A stretch of DNA of 24,912 nucleotides from an uncultured Pseudomonas sp. (GTDB lineage: Bacteria; Pseudomonadota; Gammaproteobacteria; Pseudomonadales; Pseudomonadaceae): the NCBI RefSeq assembly GCF_946885885.1, contig NZ_CAMPHN010000057.1:1-24912 (forward strand), given 5' to 3'. Below the pieces are notes generated by a model. That model saw only the letters and a list, made by a program, of their open reading frames with translations. It did no database searches and was not told the origin of the DNA. Within the stretch, counting starts at the first letter, position 1. Each line of letters begins with the position of its first letter. The position numbers and the translations under genes are program-made. Of the stretch, positions 7,274-15,688 are shown piece by piece.

Positions 7274-7310
7274 CTTATCCACAACTCGCTCCACAGTCTT
7301 TGTGGGCAAC
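7274..7310. repeat. DnaA-box inverted repeat 3
   Basis: TTATCCACA at 7275-7283. CTTATCCACAA (7274-7284) is mirrored by TTGTGGGCAAC (7300-7310) at 8 of 11 positions. The bases CAACTTCA follow directly, as they do after repeat 2, so a unit of about 45 bp is shared. Confidence 0.65.
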
Positions 7311-7377
7311 TTCAACAGAGGCGTGTCCGCCTTGGGGAAAAGTCCGCCAGGGGCAGGCAGCAGCGCAACTCAGTCGC

Positions 7378-7445
7378 GTAGCCTGGATGCAATCCGGGAG
7401 CAGTTTTTCAGACGCCAGACAGCCCCCGGATTTCATCCGGGCTAC
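7378..7445. repeat. REP-like palindromic element
   Basis: The left arm 7378-7398 (GTAGCCTGGATGCAATCCGG and one more base) matches the reverse complement of the right arm (ending CATCCGGGCTAC at 7445) at 19 of 21 positions. GGATGCAATCC and GGATTTCATCC repeats of this kind are common between genes in Pseudomonas. It ends directly against the A-run that forms the tail of the terminator at 7451. Confidence 0.7.
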
Positions 7446-7481
7446 AAAAAATGCTGCTCACTTGGCGCAAGTGAACAGCAT
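7445..7481 (-). terminator. Intrinsic terminator after the efflux outer-membrane gene
   Basis: A 14-bp stem with one mismatch (ATGCTG-x-TCACTTG against CAAGTGA-x-CAGCAT) has a GCG loop at 7451-7481. Read on minus it is followed by TTTTTT (7450-7445). It lies about 97 bases past the stop of the outer-membrane channel gene at 7578. Confidence 0.85.
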
Positions 7482-7520
7482 TACGACCTCGGGGCGCCCC
7501 TCCTGCTGGGCCTCGCTGCA

Positions 7521-7545
7521 TGCAACACGTAGCTGGGGCATAGCC
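7521..7545. repeat. Solitary end of the MITE-like repeat found at 15689-15874
   Basis: TGCAACAC...GGG.CATAGCC here matches the right end of the element at 15841-15865 at 20 of 25 positions. The preceding GCTGGGCCTCGCTGC resembles that element's inner arm. I find no matching left end upstream, so this looks like a truncated copy. Confidence 0.5.
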
Positions 7546-7577
7546 AAAACAATCGCCGGCCTGTGCATAGCGTCCCG

Positions 7578-9038
7578 TTATCGAGTCGCAAGCGCCGCGG
7601 GCTCGCGGGGTTGCCAACCGCCGCCGAGCGCCTTGAAGGCCGCGACCGCGGCGCGTGCCGATTCGGTTTGCGCCTGGGCCCGCGCGTCGGCGGCACGCAG
7701 CAGATTCTCGTCGGCTTGCAGCACCTCGATCAGGCTGACGATGCCTTTCTGGTAAGCCGCAAAGGAGGCCTCCCGCGCGCGGCCGAGCGAGTCCACGCCC
7801 TGGGCGAGCGCGCCCGCCTGCTGCTCGCGCTTGACCAGGGCCGAGAAGGCGTTTTCCACATCCTCGGTAGCCCGCAGCACGGCCAGTCGATAGGCCGCCA
7901 ACAGCTCGGCCTCCTGCCCCCGGGCCAGCTCGATCTGCGCATCGATGCGGCCGAAATCGAACAGACGCCAGCGCAGGCCCAGCACGCCAGCGGTCTGACT
8001 GGCGGCGTTGCTGAACAGGTTGCCACTGGACACCGATGTCGCACTGCCGATCAGCCCGCTCAGGGAGAGCTTGGGGTAGTACTCGGCGATGGCCACGCCG
8101 ATACGCGCGTTCGCCGCGGCCAGTTGACGCTCGGCCGCGATCAGGTCGGGGCGGCGCCTGAGCAACTCGCCCGGCGATCCCGTCGCCCCTATCCGCGGGG
8201 CGGCCGGGATGGCGCCGGTTTCGACCAGTTCGGTCCGATGCGCACCGGGCGGCGAGCCGAGCATGACGTCCAATGCGTTCATCGCCGTGTCCAGGCTCAT
8301 TTCCAGCACGGGTATGGATGCCAGAACCTGGGCCAGCGCGCCTTCGACCTGGCGCACCTGCAGCTCGGCCGCCAACCCCTTGCTATACAGCAGCTGGATG
8401 GTGGCGAGCAGCTCCTGCTGCGTGCGCACCTGCCCGCGGGCCACATCGAGGCGGGTTTGCAAACCACGGATGCTGATATAGGTATCGGCGGTCTGCGCCG
8501 CCACCGTCAGTCGTGTCGCGGCAGCGCCCGCCTCCGAGGCCCGATACTCGGCAAGCGCCGCTTCGCGCCCACGCCGCAGGCCACCGAACACGTCCAGTTC
8601 CCAGCTCGCACCGAGATTGACCTCGAAGGCATTGCCGTAGCGGTCGAAAGCCGGCGTCGAGTCCAGAACCTGTCCCAGCGGCGTTTCCAGCGATTGCCGG
8701 CCCCGGGCTGCCTGACCGTTGAGATTGCCGGCGGGCAACAAGGCGGCGTTAGCCGCTCCGAGCCCCGCACGCGCTTGCGCGACGCGAGCCGAGGCCTGCG
8801 CGAGATCGAGGTTCTGGTGCAGGGCCAGGGTTACGAATCGAGTCAGTTGCGGGTCGCCGAATCCCGCCCACCAGGCGACGAGGTCGGCGCTGGCGGCAGC
8901 ATGCCGTCGGTCAATTGCCGCCTGCCCCAGGTACTTTTCCGGCAGGGGCGTAGCCGGTTGGGTGTAGTCGGGGCCGACTGCGCAGCCCACCGAGAGGCTG
9001 GCAAGGATAAGCATGGCGATGGGGCGTTTGGGCAGCAT
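7578..9038 (-). CDS. RND efflux outer-membrane channel lipoprotein (OprM/NodT family)
   Basis: This 486-residue TolC-like outer-membrane factor carries a lipoprotein signal with lipobox LSVGC (lipidated Cys19) and the mature start AVGPDYTQP typical of the NodT/OprM family. The repeated helical halves are visible as ALHQNLDLAQASARVAQARA in the first half and AERQLAAANARIGVAIAEYYPKLSLSG in the second. It would form the exit duct for the adaptor and pump encoded at 9856-14072. It is divergent from the TetR gene at 9153, with the operator at 9089-9114 between them, and ends before a strong terminator. Keeping the channel on the opposite strand from adaptor and pump is less usual than a single operon. 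Confidence 0.93.
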   Translation of the reverse strand: MLPKRPIAMLILASLSVGCAVGPDYTQPATPLPEKYLGQAAIDRRHAAASADLVAWWAGFGDPQLTRFVTLALHQNLDLAQASARVAQARAGLGAANAALLPAGNLNGQAARGRQSLETPLGQVLDSTPAFDRYGNAFEVNLGASWELDVFGGLRRGREAALAEYRASEAGAAATRLTVAAQTADTYISIRGLQTRLDVARGQVRTQQELLATIQLLYSKGLAAELQVRQVEGALAQVLASIPVLEMSLDTAMNALDVMLGSPPGAHRTELVETGAIPAAPRIGATGSPGELLRRRPDLIAAERQLAAANARIGVAIAEYYPKLSLSGLIGSATSVSSGNLFSNAASQTAGVLGLRWRLFDFGRIDAQIELARGQEAELLAAYRLAVLRATEDVENAFSALVKREQQAGALAQGVDSLGRAREASFAAYQKGIVSLIEVLQADENLLRAADARAQAQTESARAAVAAFKALGGGWQPREPAALATR

Positions 9039-9088
9039 GGGCTTCTTCCGCAGCAGGAGATGGGAGCTGGCTTAAGTAACAGGCATTT

Positions 9089-9114
9089 AGTGACCATAAT
9101 ACATATTGGTCACT
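9089..9114. promoter_or_regulatory. TetR operator 1 between channel gene and regulator
   Basis: AGTGACCA and TGGTCACT are perfect 8-bp arms around a 10-base A/T-rich spacer. The same arms with the same spacing recur at 9787-9810, so both are probably sites for the TetR protein encoded between them. Confidence 0.8.
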
Positions 9115-9152
9115 TGTTGTCCATTCCCAAGACGAGCTGTAGGCTATGGACC

Positions 9153-9770
9153 ATGAGCCAGATACCCTCCCATTCAGTTTCGACACGCGGCCCAGCGGAT
9201 CACGATGTGCGCGACCAGATCGTTGCCGCGGCCACCGAACACTTCAGCCGCTACGGTTACGAGAAGACCACCGTCTCCGATCTCGCCAAAGCCATCGGCT
9301 TCTCCAAGGCCTACATCTACAAGTTCTTCGAATCCAAGCAGGCGATTGGCGAGATGATCTGCGCGGGCTGCCTGAGCCAGATCGAAGCCGAGGTCAGAGC
9401 GGCCGTCGGCGAGGCCGATCGGCCGCCGGAGAAGCTGCGGCGGATGTTCAAGGCGATCGTCGAAGCCAGCCTTCGCCTGTTTTTCCAGGACCGCAAGCTC
9501 TATGAGATCGCATCCTCGGCGGCAACCGAGGGCTGGCAGGCGGCGTCCGAATATGAAGAGCGCATTCGCAAATTGCTGCAGGACATCCTGCAGGAAGGCC
9601 GACAAAGCGGAGACTTCGAGCGCAAGACGCCACTCGACGAAGTGGTGATGGCGATCTATCTGATCATGCGCCCCTACCTCAACCCGCTGCTCTTGCAGCA
9701 TAGCTTCGGTCATACCGACGAGGCGCCGGCCCTGCTTTCCGCTCTGGCACTGCGCAGCCTGTCGCCCTAA
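9153..9770 (+). CDS. TetR-family repressor of the efflux cluster
   Basis: This 205-residue TetR-family protein has its helix-turn-helix at about residues 37-57 (TTVSDLAKAIGFSKAYIYKFFESK) and a helical ligand-binding domain after it. The ATG at 9153 (MSQIPSHSV) is chosen because the frame upstream only mirrors the channel gene. It lies between the divergent channel gene and the adaptor. Matching palindromes upstream (9089-9114) and downstream (9787-9810) suggest it represses its own gene, the channel and the adaptor-pump operon until a pump substrate binds. The inducer is unknown. Confidence 0.9.
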   Translation: MSQIPSHSVSTRGPADHDVRDQIVAAATEHFSRYGYEKTTVSDLAKAIGFSKAYIYKFFESKQAIGEMICAGCLSQIEAEVRAAVGEADRPPEKLRRMFKAIVEASLRLFFQDRKLYEIASSAATEGWQAASEYEERIRKLLQDILQEGRQSGDFERKTPLDEVVMAIYLIMRPYLNPLLLQHSFGHTDEAPALLSALALRSLSP

Positions 9771-9786
9771 TGCAGCGAATCGAATC

Positions 9787-9810
9787 GTGACCATTGACTA
9801 AATTGGTCAC
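9787..9810. promoter_or_regulatory. TetR operator 2 before the adaptor-pump operon
   Basis: GTGACCA-N10-TGGTCAC has arms and spacing identical to operator 1. A -35-like TTGACT (9794-9799) lies inside the spacer, so repressor binding would block RNA polymerase at the adaptor promoter. The adaptor starts 46 bases downstream. Confidence 0.8.
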
Positions 9811-9855
9811 TAGATACAAAGTAAGAGTCCCAATCCATTTATCAATGGGACTCCT

Positions 9856-10971
9856 ATGCGTCGGCGCCGCCTCGTTTTACCCACCTTTATCTGTGCATTG
9901 CCGTTTGCCTTGGTCGCTTGCGGCGAAAAAACGCCATCCGACCCGCGCACCGAAGCGCCGCTGGTGCGTGCCGTTATCGTCCAGGATGCGACTGCTGCGT
10001 CGCGCGCCTTCACCGGCACCGTAGCCGCCCGGGTCCAGAGCGACCTGGGCTTTCGCGTCTCCGGCAAGGTACTGGAGCGGCTGGTGGACACGGGACAAAG
10101 CGTCAAACGCGGTCAGCCGCTGATGCGTATCGACCCCGTCGATCTGCAGCTCGCCGCCCATGCGCAGCGCGGAGCGGTCGCCGCGGCGCGAGCACTGGCG
10201 CAACAGACATCGGAAGATGAAGCCCGTTACCGCGAGTTACGCGGAACCGGCGCGATATCGGCTTCAGCCTATGATCGCTTCAAGGCCGCGGCGGATGCCG
10301 CCAAAGCCCAGCTCAGTGCGGCCGAGGCCCAAGCCGAAGTGGCCCGCAACGCGACCCGTTATGCCGAGTTGATGGCCGATGCCGATGGCATCGTCATGGA
10401 AACCCTGGTCGAACCCGGCCAGGTCGTCAGCGCCGGCCAGGTCGCGGTGCGCGTGGCCCACGCCGGCCCCCGCGAAGCCATCATCCAGCTGCCGGAAACC
10501 CTGCGCCCCGCGGTCGGCTCCAGCGCCCAGGCCACGCTCTTCGGTAAAGAGGACGTAAGCGTTCCGAGCCAGCTCCGCCAGCTTTCGGATGTGGCGAACC
10601 GCCTGACCCGCACGTTCGAGGCGCGCTATGTATTGCAAGGCGAGCTGGCCAACGCGCCCTTGGGCACCACTGTCACCCTGCAAATTCCGGATGGCGGGCC
10701 CCTCGCGCAAGGCGACGTGCAAGTGCCGATCGGCGCCCTGTTCGATGCGGGTAAAGGGCCGGGCGTATGGGTTATCGACGGCGAGCCGGCAACGGTGACG
10801 TGGCGACCGGTGACGGTCCAGCGCCTGGGCGACGATAGCGCGCGTATCGCCGGCCAGCTCGAGCGAGGCGCGCGGATAGTCGCGCTCGGCGCGCACTTGC
10901 TGCGCGAAGGCCAGCAAGTGCGGTTGGCCGATCAAGCCGCAGTCGCGGCGGCCGCGGGAGTCCGTCCATGA
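9856..10971 (+). CDS. RND efflux periplasmic adaptor (membrane fusion lipoprotein)
   Basis: This 371-residue adaptor has a lipoprotein signal ending LVACG (lipidated Cys22). The biotinyl/lipoyl half-motif DLGFRVSGKVLERLVDTGQSV (about residues 63-83) leads into an alpha-helical hairpin (about 95-165). The second lipoyl half follows (DADGIVMETLVEPGQVVSAGQ), then beta-barrel and membrane-proximal parts. It joins the inner-membrane pump to the outer-membrane channel. Its stop overlaps the pump start (ATGA at 10968), so the two are translationally coupled. Transcription should start under operator 2. Confidence 0.93.
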   Translation: MRRRRLVLPTFICALPFALVACGEKTPSDPRTEAPLVRAVIVQDATAASRAFTGTVAARVQSDLGFRVSGKVLERLVDTGQSVKRGQPLMRIDPVDLQLAAHAQRGAVAAARALAQQTSEDEARYRELRGTGAISASAYDRFKAAADAAKAQLSAAEAQAEVARNATRYAELMADADGIVMETLVEPGQVVSAGQVAVRVAHAGPREAIIQLPETLRPAVGSSAQATLFGKEDVSVPSQLRQLSDVANRLTRTFEARYVLQGELANAPLGTTVTLQIPDGGPLAQGDVQVPIGALFDAGKGPGVWVIDGEPATVTWRPVTVQRLGDDSARIAGQLERGARIVALGAHLLREGQQVRLADQAAVAAAAGVRP

Positions 10972-13900
10972 GCGAAGGCCGTTTCAATCTGTCGGCGCTC
11001 GCCGTACGCGAGCGCGCCATCACCCTGTTTCTGGTCTGCCTGATTTCCCTGGCCGGGATCGTTGCGTTCTTCAAGCTGGGCCGGGCGGAAGACCCCGCCT
11101 TCACGGTCAAGGTGATGACCATCGTCACCGCCTGGCCCGGCGCCACTGCTCAGGAAATGCAGGACCAGGTCGCCGAGAAGATCGAAAAGCGTCTGCAAGA
11201 GCTGCGCTGGTACGACCGCAGCGAGACCTACACCAGACCCGGCCTGGCGTTCACCACCCTGTCCTTGCTCGACACCACACCGCCTGCGCAAGTGCAGGAG
11301 CAGTTCTACCAAGCGCGCAAAAAAGTCGGCGACGAGGCCATCGGCCTGCCGGCCGGAGTGATCGGGCCGATGGTCAACGACGAATACGCGGACGTCACCT
11401 TTGCCCTGTATGCGCTCAAGGCCAAGGGCGAACCGCAGCGCTTGCTGGCGCGCGACGCGGAGACGCTGCGCCAGCGGCTGCTGCACGTGCCGGGGGTGAA
11501 GAAGGTCAATATCGTCGGCGAGCAGCCCGAGCGCGTCTATGTCGAATTCGCCCATGAGCGCCTGGCGACCCTGGGTATCGGCCCGCAACAGGTGTTCGCC
11601 GCGCTCAACAGCCAGAATGCCCTGACCCCGGCCGGCTCGGTGGAAACCCGGGGGCCGCAGGTATTCGTTCGCCTGGACGGCGCTTTCGATGAATTGCAGA
11701 AAATCCGCGACACGCCGATCGTGGCCCAGGGGCGCACGCTCAAACTATCGGACATCGCCACGGTAAAGCGTGGCTATGAAGACCCGGCGACCTTGCTGAT
11801 CCGCAACGGCGGTGAACCGGCCCTGCTGCTGGGCATCGTCATGCGCGAGGGTTGGAACGGGCTCGACCTGGGCAAGGCGCTGGACAGCGAGGTGCGTGCG
11901 ATCAATGCCGAGCTGCCGCTGGGCATGAGCCTGGGCAAGGTCACCGACCAGGCCGTCAACATCAGCACGGCGGTCGATGAGTTCATGATCAAGTTCTTCG
12001 TCGCGCTGCTGGTGGTGATGCTGGTGAGCTTCGTCAGCATGGGCTGGCGCGTGGGCATCGTGGTCGCCGCGGCCGTACCGCTGACGCTGGCGATGGTCTT
12101 TATAGTGATGGCCGCGAGCGGCAAGAACTTCGACCGCATCACCCTGGGCTCGCTGATCCTGGCGCTGGGCCTGCTGGTGGACGACGCCATCATCGCCATC
12201 GAAATGATGGTGGTGAAGATGGAGGAAGGTTACAGCCGCGTCAAAGCGTCGGCCTATGCCTGGAGCCACACCGCCGCACCGATGCTCTCGGGCACGCTGG
12301 TCACGGCCGTCGGCTTCATGCCCAACGGCTTCGCCCGCTCCACCGCGGGCGAATACACCGGCAATATGTTCTGGATCGTCGGCACCGCGCTGATCGCTTC
12401 CTGGGTGGTCGCGGTGGTATTCACACCCTACCTGGGCGTCAAGCTGCTGCCTGCCATCAAAAAGGCCGAGAGCAACAAGGTCGAAGGCGGCCACAACGCG
12501 CTCTACGACACGCCGCGCTACAACCGTTTCCGTCAGGTGCTGGAACGGGTCATCGCGCGCAAATGGCTGGTCGCCGGCACGGTGGTCGGCCTGTTCGTCG
12601 CGGCCATACTCGGCATGGGGCTGGTCAAGAAACAGTTCTTCCCGATCTCCGATCGTCCCGAAGTGCTGGTCGAGGTGCAGATGCCTTATGGCACCTCGAT
12701 CGTCCAGACCAGCGCCGCCGCGGCGAAGGTGGAAGCCTGGCTGGCCGAGCAGGAGGAAGCCAGGATAGTCACGGCCTACATTGGCCAGGGCGCGCCACGT
12801 TTCTACTTCTCGATGGCACCGGAGCTACCCGATCCGTCGTTCGCCAAGATCGTGATCCGCACGGACAATCAGGACCAGCGCGATGCATTGAAGCAGCGGC
12901 TGCGCCGGGCGATCGCCGACGGCCTGGCCAGTGAGGCGCGGGTGCGTGTAGCCCAGTTGGTGTTCGGCCCCTATTCGCCATTCCCGGTCGCCTACCGGGT
13001 CACCGGGCCGGATCCGGACAAACTGCGCGAAATCGCCGCCGAGGTGCAGCGGGTCATGGCTGCCAGCCCGATGATGCGCACGGTCAATACCGACTGGGGC
13101 ACACGCACGCCCGCGCTGCATTTCAACTTGCAGCAGGACCGCTTGCAGGCCGTGGGCCTGACCTCCAGCGCCGTCGCGCAACAACTGCAATTCCTGCTCA
13201 GCGGTGTGCCCGTTACCGCCGTGCGCGAGGACATTCGCACGGTGCAGGTGGTCGCCCGCTCGGCCGGCGATACCCGCCTCGATCCGGCGAGAATCGCCGA
13301 CTTCACCCTGGCCGGCGCCAACGGCCAACGCATCCCGCTGGCGCAGGTCGGCGTGGTCGATGTGCGCATGGAAGAACCGATCATGCGCCGGCGCGACCGC
13401 ATGCCGACCATCACCGTACGCGGCGACATCGCCGACGGCCTGCAACCGCCGGACGTGTCGACGGCCATCACCCGGCAGCTGCGGCCGATCATGGACAAGC
13501 TGCCGAGCGGCTACCGCATCGTCGAAGCCGGCTCCATCGAGGAGTCGGGCAAAGCCAGCAAAGCCATGCTGCCGCTCTTCCCGATCATGCTGGCCATCAC
13601 CCTGCTCATCATCATCCTTCAGGTGCGCTCGATCTCGGCGATGGTCATGGTCTTCCTGACCAGCCCACTGGGGCTGATCGGCGTGGTGCCGACCCTGATC
13701 CTGTTCCAGCAGCCGTTCGGCATCAACGCGCTGGTCGGCCTGATTGCGCTGTCGGGCATCCTGATGCGCAACACGCTGATCCTGATCGGGCAGATACGCC
13801 ACAACGAACAGGCGGGATTGGAACCGTTCAGCGCGGTCGTCGAGGCCACCGTGCAACGCGCCCGGCCGGTGATCCTGACCGCGCTGGCGGCGATCCTGGC

Positions 13901-14072
13901 CTTTATCCCACTGACCCATTCGGTGTTCTGGGGCACGCTCGCCTACACCCTGATCGGCGGCACCTTCGCCGGCACCGTACTGACCCTGGTGTTCCTGCCG
14001 GCCATGTACGCCATCTGGTTCAAGATCAGGCCCGTCAGCCTCAATCGCTCCATGGAGACGGTGCCCGCATAA
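10968..14072 (+). CDS. RND multidrug efflux pump, inner-membrane permease (AcrB family)
   Basis: This 1034-residue proton-driven exporter has the full RND layout: a first membrane helix at about 13-35, a large periplasmic loop, helices 2-6, a second periplasmic loop and a C-terminal helix bundle. The proton-relay aspartates appear as D405 and D406 in LLVDDAIIAIEMM, matching AcrB D407/D408. Where AcrB has Lys940, this protein has Arg934 (SGILMRNTLILIG); I recall arginine here in the related KLGRAEDPAF clade of pumps, so this is likely normal. Substrate cannot be inferred. The gene overlaps the adaptor by 4 bases and is followed 45 bases later by a dehydrogenase gene. Confidence 0.95.
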   Translation: MSEGRFNLSALAVRERAITLFLVCLISLAGIVAFFKLGRAEDPAFTVKVMTIVTAWPGATAQEMQDQVAEKIEKRLQELRWYDRSETYTRPGLAFTTLSLLDTTPPAQVQEQFYQARKKVGDEAIGLPAGVIGPMVNDEYADVTFALYALKAKGEPQRLLARDAETLRQRLLHVPGVKKVNIVGEQPERVYVEFAHERLATLGIGPQQVFAALNSQNALTPAGSVETRGPQVFVRLDGAFDELQKIRDTPIVAQGRTLKLSDIATVKRGYEDPATLLIRNGGEPALLLGIVMREGWNGLDLGKALDSEVRAINAELPLGMSLGKVTDQAVNISTAVDEFMIKFFVALLVVMLVSFVSMGWRVGIVVAAAVPLTLAMVFIVMAASGKNFDRITLGSLILALGLLVDDAIIAIEMMVVKMEEGYSRVKASAYAWSHTAAPMLSGTLVTAVGFMPNGFARSTAGEYTGNMFWIVGTALIASWVVAVVFTPYLGVKLLPAIKKAESNKVEGGHNALYDTPRYNRFRQVLERVIARKWLVAGTVVGLFVAAILGMGLVKKQFFPISDRPEVLVEVQMPYGTSIVQTSAAAAKVEAWLAEQEEARIVTAYIGQGAPRFYFSMAPELPDPSFAKIVIRTDNQDQRDALKQRLRRAIADGLASEARVRVAQLVFGPYSPFPVAYRVTGPDPDKLREIAAEVQRVMAASPMMRTVNTDWGTRTPALHFNLQQDRLQAVGLTSSAVAQQLQFLLSGVPVTAVREDIRTVQVVARSAGDTRLDPARIADFTLAGANGQRIPLAQVGVVDVRMEEPIMRRRDRMPTITVRGDIADGLQPPDVSTAITRQLRPIMDKLPSGYRIVEAGSIEESGKASKAMLPLFPIMLAITLLIIILQVRSISAMVMVFLTSPLGLIGVVPTLILFQQPFGINALVGLIALSGILMRNTLILIGQIRHNEQAGLEPFSAVVEATVQRARPVILTALAAILAFIPLTHSVFWGTLAYTLIGGTFAGTVLTLVFLPAMYAIWFKIRPVSLNRSMETVPA

Positions 14073-14117
14073 ACGGGCAGCGCCCTATCCAATTCAGCCA
14101 AAGAGAGAGAAATCGCT

Positions 14118-14924
14118 ATGTCGAATTCCACCGTTGTCGTTGTTACCGGCGTGTCATCGGGTATCGGCCGTGCCGCCGCGGAGCGATTCGCCAAACGCGG
14201 CTGCCGGGTATTCGGCAGCGTGCGCAATACGGCAAAGGCACAGCCCATAGCCGGTGTCGAACTGGTCGAGATGGATATCCGTGACCAAGCCTCGGTGCAA
14301 CAGGGAGTCCAGGCGATCATCGCCCAGGCGGGGCGCATCGACGTGCTGGTCAACAGCGCGGGCGTGACCCTGCTCGGCACGACGGAGGAAACCTCGATCG
14401 CCGAGGCGCAGTCGCTGTTCGATACCAACGTGCTGGGTATCCTGCGCACCACCCAGGCGGTGCTGCCGCAGATGCGCGAGCAAGGCACCGGGCGCATCGT
14501 CAACGTCAGTTCGGTGCTGGGCTTCCTGCCGGCGCCGTACATGGGGCTCTATTCGGCCTCCAAACATGCCGTGGAAGGGCTGTCCGAGACGTTGGATCAC
14601 GAGGTGCGCAAGTTCGGCATTCGTGTCGCGCTGGTCGAGCCTTCCTTCACCAAGACCAACCTGGACATCAATGCACCCCAGACGGCTGCAAAAATCCCGG
14701 CCTATGACAGCGAGCGCAGTGTCGCTTCCCAGGCCATTCAAAAGAATGTCCAGAAGGCGCCGGAGCCCGATGGGGTCGCCATGACCATTGTCGACGCCGC
14801 CCTGGGGGCTTGGAAAATGCGGCGCACGCCCAAGGGCGAGGCCTCCCTGCTGCGAAAACTCCGCCGCTTCATGCCGGCGGGCCCCGTCGATGCGGGGTTG
14901 CGCAAAACCTTCGGGCTCGGCTGA
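14118..14924 (+). CDS. Short-chain dehydrogenase/reductase (SDR)
   Basis: This 268-residue classical SDR has the nucleotide-binding TGVSSGIG at 10-17, the NSAG motif at 79-82, catalytic Ser about 131-132 and YxxxK at Y145/K149 (YSASK). The first strand is followed by SVRNT, and an arginine at that position usually favours NADP(H). It reduces or oxidises a carbonyl/alcohol on an unknown substrate. An AGAGAG ribosome site precedes the start. It lies in line behind the RND pump and before a second TetR gene, so it is probably co-transcribed with the pump. A GC hairpin (14939-14955, loop TTCGC, no T-run) follows it and may reduce read-through. Confidence 0.92.
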   Translation: MSNSTVVVVTGVSSGIGRAAAERFAKRGCRVFGSVRNTAKAQPIAGVELVEMDIRDQASVQQGVQAIIAQAGRIDVLVNSAGVTLLGTTEETSIAEAQSLFDTNVLGILRTTQAVLPQMREQGTGRIVNVSSVLGFLPAPYMGLYSASKHAVEGLSETLDHEVRKFGIRVALVEPSFTKTNLDINAPQTAAKIPAYDSERSVASQAIQKNVQKAPEPDGVAMTIVDAALGAWKMRRTPKGEASLLRKLRRFMPAGPVDAGLRKTFGLG

Positions 14925-15019
14925 ACAGGCCGCTGCGCCCGCCCTTCGCGGGCGGCCAGCCTGCACAACCGGACGGCGCTCGCCGCAAGACGCCGCCCTT
15001 GGAAAAGCGAGGTGTGACT

Positions 15020-15616
15020 ATGAACCCAGGCTCCAATCATGGCCGCAGGCTAAAGGCCCGGCAGACCAGGCAGCGGGAAATCCTCCTGGCGGCGAGCGAG
15101 GCCTTTGCCGCGCTCGGCTACGACCTGGCCAATATGCAGCTGATCGCCGAAGCCGCGGGCGTGACCAAAGCGACCCTCTATGCGCATTTCGGCAATAAGG
15201 CCGAGCTGTTTCGGGCCGTTATCGAGCATTGCCTGGAAGAATTGCCAGAGCCGGCGCTGGCGGCGCCCGTGGCAGGAAATCTGCGCACGCAGTTGAATCA
15301 GGTCGCCCAGGCGCTGCTGCGGCAAGCCGGGCATCCGGCATCGCTGACACTCACGCGCATGCTGGCGCGGTCTAACTGGGTGCCGCCGAAACGCTGGCGG
15401 CAACGCCATCGTCCGTACCGTTCGTATCTGGAGAAGGCCCTGTCCCAGGGCACCCGCTGCAACGATCCCGCACAAGCCGCCACCCAATTCCTGCTGCTGA
15501 CAGCCGGCAATCTCGACCCCGCTAGCGCCATGCAGGCGGACCAATCGCGCGTCGCCGCCGCAGTGGAGCTTTTCGTCCAAGCCTATGCGGAGCTTGAGTC
15601 GGCCGACTGCGCATAG
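15020..15616 (+). CDS. TetR-family regulator (second of the efflux cluster)
   Basis: This 198-residue TetR-family protein has its helix-turn-helix at about residues 39-60 (MQLIAEAAGVTKATLYAHFGNK). The C-terminal domain is shorter and more basic (RWRQRHRPYRSYLEK) than that of the first regulator. The ATG at 15020 has a GAGG site upstream; the longer frame from 14810 overlaps the SDR gene and is a shadow. It is the last plus-strand gene of the efflux cluster, 95 bases after the SDR. No palindrome like the GTGACCA sites is seen in front of it, so its target is unclear. Confidence 0.87.
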   Translation: MNPGSNHGRRLKARQTRQREILLAASEAFAALGYDLANMQLIAEAAGVTKATLYAHFGNKAELFRAVIEHCLEELPEPALAAPVAGNLRTQLNQVAQALLRQAGHPASLTLTRMLARSNWVPPKRWRQRHRPYRSYLEKALSQGTRCNDPAQAATQFLLLTAGNLDPASAMQADQSRVAAAVELFVQAYAELESADCA

Positions 15617-15688
15617 GCCATGAAATAACCGGCTCGCCGCTCAATCTCAGCGTTGAGCGTTTGCGACCCAGGGCTGCGTTTCTGGGGA

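Larger units (their letters stand above)
6796..7577. other. 780-base gene-free region with DnaA boxes and repeats
   Basis: No reading frame here resembles a protein. The region holds three perfect DnaA boxes (6913, 7118, 7275) inside inverted repeats, two TGATCA-containing A/T-rich stretches (about 7050-7070 and 7206-7222), a perfect 8-bp-arm hairpin (7185-7205), a REP-like palindrome (7378-7445), a minus-strand terminator (7451-7481) and a MITE end (7521-7545). The G+C content is visibly lower than in the flanking genes. Confidence 0.7.

Noticed and set aside
6912..7310. Idea that this is the chromosomal oriC
   Set aside because: The usual Pseudomonas oriC neighbours (dnaA, dnaN, rpmH) are not present and only three perfect boxes are seen; kept only as a DnaA-binding cluster.
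7563..9152. N-terminal extension of the first efflux TetR frame
   Set aside because: It is antisense to the outer-membrane channel gene; TetR similarity starts only after the ATG at 9153.
11745..12494. His/Asp-rich minus-strand frame of 249 codons inside the RND pump gene
   Set aside because: Its composition follows from the high-GC codons of the pump on plus, and there is no start signal; the same applies to 12825-13919.
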